Shown here: in pieces, positions 1-9,100 of the stretch
Position numbering within the stretch: position 1 is the stretch's first letter
How the letters are laid out: the number at the start of each line of letters is the position of its first letter
NCBI RefSeq assembly: GCF_910592395.1
Contig: NC_088326.1
Span: forward strand, 8,373,001 to 8,437,000
Direction of reading: 5' to 3'
Origin: Lineus longissimus
Taxonomy: Eukaryota; Nemertea; Pilidiophora; Heteronemertea; Lineidae
Length of the DNA: 64,000 bases
Notes under the pieces: model-generated
What the model was told of the DNA's origin: nothing
The model's database searches: none
Seen by the model: the letters and a program-made list of their open reading frames with translations, nothing else
Position numbers and translations under genes: made by a program

Positions 1-358
1 CAAGTCTGTACCACCAGTTTTCAGGTAAGTTTAGTTCAGCAAAATCATCCCTGTCATACTTTAAAAAAGCTGGATCCTGATCATTGATATCATTTGGTTG
101 TCCTTTGCCATAAAAAACGTAACGGAAAATGTCAAGTGGGAACGGGATTTTCACTTCAACACTGCCCTCTACAAGACCACGTTGAAGAGTTTCATAAAAA
201 TCTTTCGAAGCAAAGACGAGGCGTTTTGTGTCGATTAAGTCGATATCTGGATTGTTGAATTGATCGATCCACGCCTTGGGAATATGATAAGCTGGTTCCC
301 ATGTGACATCATAGAGTCCGAACCCTCTCCACTGTACTAGGTACTGCAGGGACTTCCC
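1..358 (-). CDS. Chromodomain protein, exon 2 (partial at window edge)
   Basis: The minus strand is open through the whole interval and starts right after an acceptor (AG at 359-360, preceded by TTTTTTC). It reads GKSLQYLVQWRGFG, then DVTWEPAYHIPKAWIDQF, the second half of a chromodomain: the YLVQW strand, the WEP motif and the C-terminal helix. Chromodomains bind methylated lysine in histone tails or related ligands, so a chromatin role is likely. About 85 further residues follow, ending PENWWYRL at the edge; I do not recognise that part. Spliced to the exon at 905-1090 the frame is continuous and the chromodomain complete. A chromovirus-type retrotransposon integrase tail is an alternative, but the intron and the long C-terminal extension argue for a host gene. 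Confidence 0.72.
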
Positions 359-904
359 CTGAAAAAAGATACTTTATTAAAAACCTGCACACTGGTTGGG
401 ATCTAAGGGCCTGAACCGACTGTCCCGTTTTACCGCCGCAAGGAAAAATCCTTTATTCCAGAGCAAATGCCAGGAATTGAACAAAGGAATTCGCTGACCG
501 TGCAGCTCGACAGGAGGAACAGGCCTTAAGGGTGTAAAAAATCAAGAAGGGGAGGCAAATGGTACTTATACTTGGCCTAGCAGGGTTACTGCAAGCGAAT
601 AAACACAAATATTTTTGGAGTGTGACCTGCTGCCAGTGGGTGCTGGATCACTGCCACTGGGAGGGTGGGGGGTACATAGCCTTTTTAAAAAAACAGACGG
701 CTAACCCTGTCCCTGGAATCTATTTAGGCAGGCCGTCCAACAATGTAGGTCTCTAGTTTACCCCAAGTAGAAGTCAAAGAACGACGACACCCAATAATTT
801 GTATTAGAATTTGAAATGGTTACACACCACAACAGTTTGCCGTGCATTTGTACACATTTGGCGTGTATATTTGCTAGCGTAGCAGGTTTGCGTTAAACAC
901 TTGC
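359..904 (-). other. GC-AG intron of the chromodomain gene
   Basis: Intron of 546 bp between two chromodomain-coding exons. On the minus strand it begins GCAAGTGT and ends TTTTTTCAG. It is phase 0 and splits the chromodomain between its first and second strands. The 65-codon plus-strand frame inside it has no recognisable content. Confidence 0.6.
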
Positions 905-1090
905 CTCTTTCTTCTTCGTTATTATTCTTTCTATGAAATATTGCTCGTCTAGAACAACGTTGGGTACTCGTACAGCCTTTCTGCGTTCAGTTTGGATCTT
1001 TAAGTCGAACAGTTCTGTGTAATTGACATTTTTTTTGCGTAGATTGTACGGCTGATCACACTGAAGCGCGGTTTCCATGGGCGCATCCAT
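905..1090 (-). CDS. Chromodomain protein, exon 1
   Basis: The ATG at 1090 begins MDAPMETALQ. The exon encodes 62 codons ending YFIERIITKKKE, the first strand of a chromodomain. The exon ends AAAGAG and is followed by GCAAGT, a strong match to the non-canonical GC donor (AG|GCAAGT). Using this donor the exon is exactly 186 bp, phase 0, and joins in frame to GKSLQYLVQW of exon 2, giving IITKKKEGKSLQYLVQWRGF. The nearest GT alternative (AAGTGT at 902-897) gives the wrong phase. Residues 1-47 are basic and unrecognised. The longer open frame upstream to 1228 is antisense to the GIY-YIG reading frame and is not used. Confidence 0.7.
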
Positions 1091-1150
1091 CTTGAAGGTG
1101 AGCGCCCCTAGCGGCGGCCAGCAAAAATAAAATGACAGCGAAAGTTGGTA

Positions 1151-1459
1151 ATGAACAGCAAATACATTGTTCGACGCCTTCAGCAACATAACAGTGGACA
1201 CGGTTCCCAATTTACCAACCAGCCACACCTACGCCCATGGCAGTGTCTCGTACTAGTCTACCACTTTCCCGCTGACGCCCACCATAGGGAAAATATCATT
1301 GCAAGGACGCTGTTTGAACATCGTTGGCATGAACTCGACGCACAAGACCATTTCGCCAACACTCGAAGCATTTTCACAAATGGGGAGATTGTCTTCAAAC
1401 AGCTAAGGCAAGAAAACCATGACTTGGTATGGGAGGTGCTTGGCCAAGTACCACAATAG
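1151..1459 (+). CDS. GIY-YIG-like nuclease domain fragment
   Basis: A 102-codon frame from ATG at 1151 to TAG at 1459. It contains RRLQQHNSGHGSQFT followed by RPWQCLVLVYHF and then RENIIARTLFEHRWHE. This order (catalytic Arg in R..QHN, then an RPW-strand, then a helix with a conserved Glu) matches the C-terminal two thirds of the GIY-YIG nuclease fold. The N-terminal GIY...YIG strands are absent and would have to lie in an upstream exon. The only candidate acceptor close by (CAG at 1157-1159) lacks a pyrimidine tract. It starts 60 bp from the divergent chromodomain start codon. It may be the terminal exon of a gene whose upstream exon I cannot locate, or an orphan fragment. Confidence 0.45.
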   Translation: MNSKYIVRRLQQHNSGHGSQFTNQPHLRPWQCLVLVYHFPADAHHRENIIARTLFEHRWHELDAQDHFANTRSIFTNGEIVFKQLRQENHDLVWEVLGQVPQ

Positions 1460-2715
1460 CAATGTAAGTGCCCCTACTTTCACCCTATTCCCATTTATAC
1501 AACAGTACGTGCCTGAGGTATGCACACAAGTCCACTTTCCTTTCCCCCACTTCCAATTCATGACAACCACATTATTATATCGTTATCAAGACACTATCAC
1601 ATCATGAACCATGTACATGTCTGTTGAGAGGCAGCATTGACTGGCCCTGCCAGTGATGCTCTCTCTCACCGCCATTGGCAAAATAGCTTTCTATCTTGCC
1701 ACATTATCTTCAAATGACATGCTTTTATCAATACATGTTACATATCCCAATGCTGTGCCAATATCATGTTGCGAAGTTGCTCATTATCATGATAATGACG
1801 ATGATGATATATCCCTTCAATGTCCTTTCCTACAGCCTAAACATTTCATGCAGGGTTCTTGCTAATTAATGTGGTTTCTTTATGGCATGGGCAGTAACCT
1901 TGGCCAAGGCACTTAGAATAGATATCAGCAGATTGGTGGCATCTAGGGAAATAAATTCATGATCTTGGGTTCATCAGCTCCTTGCTACTTTGTTACTGAC
2001 TATCTCTGTTGTGTTGTCCTTTGAACCTCAGTCGGGCCTGCGGCCCTCGATATTACCTAAGTCTCAGTGGCCTGTGGCATAACCAATCCCATTGTGAACC
2101 TAACGCCGATAGGCTTGTCTATACAGTATATTAACTTGTAAAAGTCTCTTTATGTCTGCCACCGCCTTAACTTCCAGATGCCTAATTTTTTAGTATGTGC
2201 ATGTGTATTTTACCTGTGAAGCCATTCGACGACGTCTCCAATCCATATTTTCAGCGCAAAATGTTTTTTTCGTGTGTTATTTTCGTATGAATAGCTTACC
2301 AGTAGGTAATAGACGGTGCTGCCACCTAAGCCCCGCACCTGAGCTATAGGTGCAAGATCGCCCGGCCATTTTAAGGAATTCTGGTGGTACTGGCCTACAC
2401 GCCAGCGTCCTGGGTTCGGAACACTTATCATTGTGATTCTTATCATTTTTGAGTGAATATATAATTAAAGTGAATAAACAAAAATTTGCGAAATATAGCT
2501 GTTCTGATCGCACAGGAGTTTTACTTTACGTACTGTTAAATTTGAGGATGGAATTTGACCACATTTGAAGTGCATAAGTGCCAATTAAGCCAGATAAATG
2601 AAGAAAACGACAAAGCCAGGCCGTCATGACATGCGCGCGCCGCCTGTTGTTAGTTGAATAAACTAATGTAATATAGATTCCCAGCCTCGACCAATATAAA
2701 TATACTAGTATATAT
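1460..2715. other. Noncoding, no gene seen
   Basis: Short frames here have no domain content. Two small hairpins are visible: GGGCCTGCGGCCC at 2034-2046 and GCACCT/AGGTGC at 2334-2352. The latter looked briefly like a tRNA arm, but no cloverleaf forms around it. Confidence 0.5.
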
Positions 2716-3201
2716 ATGCATAGTGGTTACGACAACTCCGAAACCGACACCCTAAGTACATACTTTATACCATATAACGGCAACTGCATCGTCCCACCAT
2801 GTTCACAGTTTCTATATTCAAATCCCATCGGAATATCACATCATACTAGAAAATGCCAAGACTGTCGATGCAGTCATTACAGATTTGTCGCGGGGATTTG
2901 ATTGATCGGACATAGGCCTACCCCAAAGGAGGTTCCACGGTGACATCACAGATTGTTTTCAAAATTGCGGCTCCAATTTAAACAAAGACACGAGTTGCAT
3001 TCGACATTTTTATCGGTATAAAATCACATGAACTACCTAAATAAACAATCACGAACTAAAACCCAAAAGTGTAATCCACTGGTAGATGATAGAAGTGTGC
3101 ATTGGAAGTGCATTTGAAAGCGTCGACAGACAATAAACCATCCCTATCTTGACCGATTATTTTTTGAAAAATACTAAATGGGGTACTTTAATTTGACTTA
3201 C

Positions 3202-3398
3202 ATATTGTTTGATATCTTTGGCCTGTCTTGAATCGAGATACTTCGTGATATCTGACGTAAAAGCGACTGAAAAGTCACTCTGGTCAATCGAGCGTAGGTG
3301 GAGTACAAGTTGTTCTTTCTTTTTGTCTTCCAGTTTGTTAATGCAGAATTTGAGTAGGTGCTTTCCAAGGCCTAAATAAATCCAATGCAGGATTCCAA
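3202..3398 (-). CDS. Second exon of zinc-finger gene, domain unrecognised
   Basis: A minus-strand open segment encoding GILHWIYLGLGKHLL, a lysine-rich helix, and SIDQSDFSVAFTSDITKYL followed by DSRQAKDIKQY. It ends in a strong donor (TAT|GTAAGT, GT at 3201-3200). Two acceptors are possible: CAG ending at 3410 and CAG ending at 3399. Only the second keeps frame with the zinc-finger exon at 3640-3841 (phase 1). The SRQ.KD.K element and the HW..LGLGK motif recall DNA-transposon-derived proteins of invertebrates, but I cannot name a family. The following exon was not found. Confidence 0.5.
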
Positions 3399-3639
3399 CT
3401 GGAATGTCCCTGTAATGAAAATATGAGAACATGAGCACAAACTTGGCATATCGTAGTGTCCTCTTTTTAACCACCGTAAATGAAATTTACATTGCTCCCG
3501 TTCTCCAAAATAACTGTCTGTTAAACCATCATTATGTTGGGACGGTGATATGAAGAGAACAGTTGAAAATCTTAGCCATAAAGCCTACAGGTATACGTAG
3601 GCCTATGCGGCAATAGCCTTTTCATGGCCATGCTAATAC

Positions 3640-3841
3640 CTTCACCAGATCCAGATGTTTTGCGGCCAGCATATGAAACGTATTTACGGTGTTTAGCAGA
3701 ATTTAAATGTACTTGATAATTACGGGAATGGTTAGTATTAAATCGGCACGTAGCACAACTGAATGTTGGCAAAATAAGATCGAATTTTCCTCTTCTTTGG
3801 CGTTTTCCAGGCGGCGAGTCCCCCATGATGATCGAATTCAT
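3640..3841 (-). CDS. C2H2 zinc-finger exon, probable first coding exon
   Basis: ATG at 3841 (or a better-context ATG at 3826) opens a frame with a basic stretch, PPGKRQRRGKF, then CATCRFNTNHSRNYQVHL ending in H-x5-H (NSAKH). This is one C-x2-C...H-x5-H finger of the type found in RNA- or DNA-binding U1-like fingers. The exon ends GGTGAAG|GTATTAG (donor GT at 3639-3638), phase 1. Joined to T3398 it gives SGSGE-VGILHW. The start sits about 60 bp from a cluster of TGACG motifs. Function unknown; a domesticated or live transposase gene is possible. Confidence 0.5.
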
Positions 3842-3896
3842 TAAAATAATAACCGCAACAGACGATTTGACACCTGCGGTGTTGGTTTTTTTGCAA

Positions 3897-3989
3897 TGAC
3901 GTAATATGGATGCAGTGACGTTGCAGCTTCACACATTGTTGGCGCCACAAGTTTCATGGAATCTGATCTCCGTGACGTCGTTTACGTCA
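3897..3989. promoter_or_regulatory. CRE/ATF-like site cluster upstream of the zinc-finger gene
   Basis: Three TGACG-type sites in about 90 bp: TGACGTAA at 3897, TGACGTTG at 3916, and a symmetrical pair TGACGTCGTTTACGTCA at 3973-3989. CREB/ATF factors bind TGACGTCA-like sites in animal promoters. The cluster lies just upstream of the minus-strand ATG at 3841. Assignment as its promoter is inference. Confidence 0.4.
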
Positions 3990-4432
3990 CAACGTTTCGC
4001 AGCATCCGTCTTCTTCCCCAGCGAAACCAAGAGGCGCTCCGTAATTTTGTCCGAAAACTGCAGATTTTCAGTCAAGATATGTATGAGGTAAGTTTTAAAA
4101 CAAAAAATCATCGTCATTAATCACATGTGTTCCGTGTTGACTTTACCTTGAGCTCATTTTGTTCCACATTTAAGATACAAAACCCAAAGTGAAAGCAACC
4201 GCCTCCTTCTCCATGCAATGCACATAGCCTACATGTATGCCTACGTGATTTGCTCTTTTTACTCGGCCGGTATTTAAGTCACGTAACCCCTCTCCATCCC
4301 GAAAACTGTTCTATCATTTGATATAGTCTATATTCCCGCTGCACAATACTTTTTTAATTTTCAAGCCTTGCCCCCTCACACACACACGTGTGTTTTATTC
4401 TCAAACATACTGTGCAGTTAGTTGAGTTGCAG

Positions 4433-4831
4433 AATACTTGACTTGCCAAACTCAGAAATGCAGCGCCACTCGCGGACAAAGATAGAACAACTCGACATTT
4501 TTTTCACCGGTTTTCGCTGCGCATGCGTACCAGCCATCCGGAAACTAATAATGGCCGCAATCTGAACTTGTTTTGTGTAAGTTTTTGAGAGTTCAAAAGT
4601 TCTTTAAGGCTCATGATTTAAGATAATTTAGCAATCTGATAACTATTACGTGTTAAGAAACAGACGTACCACTACCACAGAAGATTTATAAACATGACCA
4701 CGAAAAGCGGAAATCAACTAAAGATGACGGCTGGTACGCATGCTCAGCGAAAACCGGTGAAAAAAATGTCGAGTTGTTCTATCTTTGTCCGCGAGTGGCG
4801 CTGCATTTCTGAGTTTGGAAAGTCAAGTATT
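4433..4831. repeat. Foldback MITE with ~105 bp terminal inverted repeats
   Basis: The left arm (about 4433-4540) and right arm (about 4726-4831) are inverted copies differing at only a few positions. Outer ends read AATACTTGACTT and AAGTCAAGTATT. The ~185 bp core is unique and has no coding frame. TTGCA occurs at both borders (4427-4431, 4830-4834) and may be part of a target duplication, but it overlaps the right arm, so the exact ends are uncertain. Confidence 0.8.
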
Positions 4832-5490
4832 GCATGTTTGTTGTGATGGTTGAAGCTTATTTAACGAACTCAGTTGACTTATCCTATAGTGTTCATGGGT
4901 ATGGCTGCCGTAAATAGACGAATCATTCCACGTAAGGCAACTTAAACTTTTTAAAACTCGAAAGCGAGCAAACTGGCGCCCTTGAAATACCAACAGTACG
5001 TTAACTAAATTGGCCGGTACGAAAGCATTTGAATTTACCACTAAAACACAGCGCGGGAAACAGCTGCCCACAAAGCGCAAACGATTGTGTGGCGCATTTC
5101 AGTCGGCGCATGAAGTACATCTGATTGGTCGGCCGGTGTAAAAAAATAAATAATCTCTCAACCTCGATTCCATTGAGAGAATTGTATGCAAAATGTAGAC
5201 TTCGATACCTGGAGCCGTGAAATGCTAAATTGGCAGTGGGCGGAGACCACGTGAATGAAATTCTTCGTTGCGTGGCAATATTTGGAAGGCCGTTTCATTC
5301 ACCATCCATTAGTCCAGTCACCCTGAAGCCCGCTGTCCGAGTTATGTGTGAATATGATAGTTACTCTAAGATATGATATGCCTCCTCGTCCAGTAGGCCT
5401 ACTTCTGGTTTATGATAAATGTCCGTCGTTCGAAAACGCATCAGGACGGATTTCAGCTTCTGGGTGGGGGTGGGGGACTGCCAGACTGAC
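4832..5490. other. Noncoding region upstream of the multi-exon gene
   Basis: No coding frame. Possible promoter elements are a GATTGG (inverted CCAAT) at 5123-5128 and a CACGTG E-box at 5248-5253. Any upstream exon of the gene at 5957-9711 would be expected near here, but none is convincing. Confidence 0.35.
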
Positions 5491-5661
5491 CCGGTGTAAA
5501 AGTAGAAAGTGTCACCCCTGGAAAAAGTGTCCGGGCCTGTTGTAATCAGACAGATTATTGCATATGGTTCTATAGAGGCCATGGCCGTCAACAGCTCAGC
5601 GCATAATAGAATCCTTTGTTTCCGACATTTCATCCTAGGACATTTTAAACTTCTACACCGG
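5491..5661. repeat. MITE copy 1 (CCGGTGTA family)
   Basis: Ends are inverted: CCGGTGTAAAAGTAGAAAG at the left and the complement, ending CTTCTACACCGG, at the right. The interior shares CCCCTGGAAAAAGTGTCCGG and the segment around CGCATA..AGAA with the second copy at 6948-7084 in the same orientation. Confidence 0.7.
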
Positions 5662-5956
5662 CCCAGTCCCTGTTTGTGGCCAAAAGTGTGGTTTCCCGCT
5701 AAACAATGCCGACATGCGACATTCCGTGGGGCACCAATGTAAAATTGAAAAGGTATATAAAATCATTAAAATTTTCCTTCGCCGGATCAGAAATTCGCAT
5801 AAGAGATTAGTACGAAATCCAGGGGCTTTTATACAAGACACTTCTGTCTTTAACTGTACATCCCTGCGGTATACCTGTGAGTATTACTTGATATTACCCA
5901 CCATGCAGATAATGTTTCGTCAGAACGTATCCAAATATCACTCTGTAACTTTACAG

Positions 5957-6122
5957 GTGTCACAAGAAGAGTCGGTGCCTGCAAAAGCCGGAAGCCAGGA
6001 ACTATTCGATGAAGAAGTTGCTGTTCGGTCGCCTTCTCCCCCGCCAAGCAGAAATCGAAATATAGTGGTGCCCAGCACAAGTTCAACAGCAGATGGACGT
6101 TCTGGGCAGTTGGCCGAAATCC
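5957..6122 (+). CDS. Multi-exon gene, probable exon 1 of those visible
   Basis: Acceptor CTGTAACTTTACAG, donor ATCC|GTAAGT. Encodes VSQEESVPAKAGSQELFDEE then RSPSPPPSRNRNIVV and a Ser/Thr-rich tail ending GQLAEI: low-complexity, probably disordered. Ends phase 1. It has no start codon of its own, so a still earlier exon is expected. Confidence 0.5.
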
Positions 6123-9100
6123 GTAAGTTTATAAAATAAAATATCATAATGTTCATAGCTGGGTCCTCCAATCTCTAATATTGACAATACGCTGTTGTCA
6201 CCTGAAACGGCGGGTTTATTTATTTCGGGAACATTTACCTAGGCTAAGACTAGAGACTCCTCTCAACCCTAATTTATGTAGGGCGACAGAGACTAAATCA
6301 ATAGTGTGCGACATCCGGGATACTGGTGACGACATAGGATCGTTCCCGCGCTCTCTATGGTATATACATGTAATCGCAGAATGCTATTTAAATTGCTCGG
6401 TCTCGCGTTCGCAGGGTTTTGCGCCTTCGGCGCTCGCATTTTGCGAAACGGGCCACCCACCCCCTCCCCCACCCCTGCTGCGACATCACGCTCCGCCCCT
6501 GATAATCGACGCTTCTTTTATCATTTTCTTCTCACACTTCAGATATACTTATATATGTGTAGTGAGGTCCTCGAACATGTTTATTAAACGTGGCCAACAT
6601 ATAAAGCAATTAAACCAATTTTCTATACATTTGATACATGCTGTCTCTGCTTCACTTCAGTCAAAGAGTTGGCGTACTTAAGAAATAAAAGGCTTCTGAC
6701 CACCAGAAGGCGGCCAATAACAAAATGGCTAATCAGATAGATGCCATGACAAGAGAAATCGCATCTCTGAAGAAGATGTTATCAAAAGCATTCAAAGTAA
6801 CCGAGTCAGTTATAATGGTGAGGTTCAACAACTATTGAAGAAGAATTCTTAATCTGAATACATTGTAATTTTATCTCATGATCTAAGAAACTAGGGATAT
6901 TATGAATATCAGGGTCATTAGCGCAGACGGTAATGAGATCTATGTAGCTGGTGAAGAAGTAAAAAAAGTCCCCTGGAAAAAGTGTCCGGGTCTATTGTAG
7001 CTCAGAGACTGAAGCGCATATTAGAAACCTTTGTTCCCCGGACATTCTATCCAAATTATAGGACATTTTAAACTTCTACACCGGAAAACGGCAGGGGTGA
7101 TAATGGACTTTGACTGACAGGTATGGACATATTCTCTATACATATCATTGTGGCAGTTTGTGCAACTTCAAATAAGGCCTTTATGAATGGTTACGTTTAT
7201 TTTCTTACATTTACAGATCTATTTGCAGGAACCATATGACTGTTGGCTAAAAAAGTCATTTTCCTTTGACGTATGCATGCCAGACAACAGCCAATTGCTA
7301 GCAGTAAGTCAAGTTTTGAATTACAGTAGTTAGTAACCATAAACTGATGATCCCACGCCATGCAAACATTTCAAATCATGCTAGGTGTTCAGTGGTAGGC
7401 CTCATAATCAAGGACAACAATCACAACCAATCAGAATAACAACTCGTTTAACCCTCTTTGTAAAACATGGCAATGATAAGGCCATGATGATCTTTCTGTT
7501 ACCACCACGGCCACGGTGTCCGAAGGCCTGATCCAAGCCTATCTATTGACTGAAGTCATTCTAAATACTAGTTGACGGAACATGTGTACTACATAGTCAC
7601 TAGTGTTTTAAATATGATTCACCTTTCACCATGTCCTTTCTCTTTGAAGGATAAAATAACATCGCCGCTGAATCCGCACATTATCCAGGCGTGCTACAGT
7701 CACAAGAAACATAGGTTTACTCAATACAGGAGTGACCTGAAGAGAAAGGTAATTCGTCTAATTTGTATGCATCTGCCTGGGTCCATCCAGAATACAGTTA
7801 CCTTGTCTTTCGGCCAAGCTATAGCAATCGAAATCAATAAACGTAATTCACACAGTATGGAACATACACATGATTAACATTGAGTGTTCACCCCGGGGTG
7901 TTCACTAAACGATCTTAAGTTATTAATTAACGGCCCCAAAACTTATGAGAATCAATTATTAGAGTCCCAGGGTAACTTACATATATGTCGCTATTAGCCT
8001 ATTAGCAGCAGCGTATTAAGTGCTTAAGTCGCTTGACCAGTCTTATGTAACCTGGTACAATCACATGCACATCAACATCAACATTTCCACTCAACTGACA
8101 ATATACTGCTCATCGTGATTATGTTGAATAGGATTGTCTGATGAGTGCTGTCTGCGTTGTTGGGCTGGAGTTTTGATATTATTCACCCTGCCCATTAACA
8201 TAAATCTAAACTTATCTGATATTAACATATCTGATCTAGATTGATCTGACCTGTTCTGCTTGATAGATTTACTGTAAGTGTATATTTCTATTCAACAGCT
8301 AAATGGAAACCCCAAGGGAGTACATCCCATGGCCATGCCGGTCGGCAGGTTCAGCGACTATATCTTTGCGAAGGTGTTGAGAACTCCGTTGGAGACGAAG
8401 AAGAGTCAGAGACAGGCTCTCATGATTGTAAGTATTATAGGTAGACATCATAATTGGACCATTGGAATTAACTTCGTTCAGATGCTCTCCAGTTTGGTTT
8501 TAAATTCAACATGCATGAGTTGATCTCCGTATAGAACTCAACCTAAATGCAGTTCTCGATACATAATTCATCCAACAGTGTGATATGTGCTTGTCATGGA
8601 CCTGCCATAGAGGTACGATATATGTTTCATTACATGTATTCAGTTAGCAGCAAACATGTATCTGCAGATTGCAAGTGCACCCCTCATGTACATGGAGATG
8701 GCCAAAATTAGACTATTCATCACTACTTTATTTATTTTTATTTATTTTATTTATTTATTTAATCGTACATAATAGTACATTCAACAGAGTGCAGTGCTGT
8801 ATTGTGCAGTGAGAAAAATAAATAGATGAAAGAACATTTTAAAACAAGTTAGAAACAGGCAGCGAATGCCACAACTAATTACCAGTGATACTCAATTGAA
8901 CTTGTTTATACAGATATTATATTATATTAAATTATTCAGTCTCAGGTGTCTGTAGAATTTAGTTTACACATAAATCATTTAATATAGTATTAATCTCATC
9001 AAGAATAAAGAAATTGCGGTCTCTATTGTCTCTCGAACTTATCATATCTCTGATGACATTTGCCTTGTCTCTTAGAATGACTGTTGCATCATTTAAAAAA

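Noticed and set aside
1091-1228. N-terminal extension of the chromodomain frame
   Set aside because: It is antisense to the GIY-YIG reading frame and hydrophobic without sense; the internal ATG at 1090 is a better start.
2281-2446. tRNA or tRNA-derived SINE
   Set aside because: A GGTTCG-like B box and a short stem are present, but no cloverleaf or A box can be built.
5714-5956. Upstream extension of the 5957 exon as coding
   Set aside because: A strong acceptor ends at 5956 and the upstream peptide looks random, so it is more likely intron.
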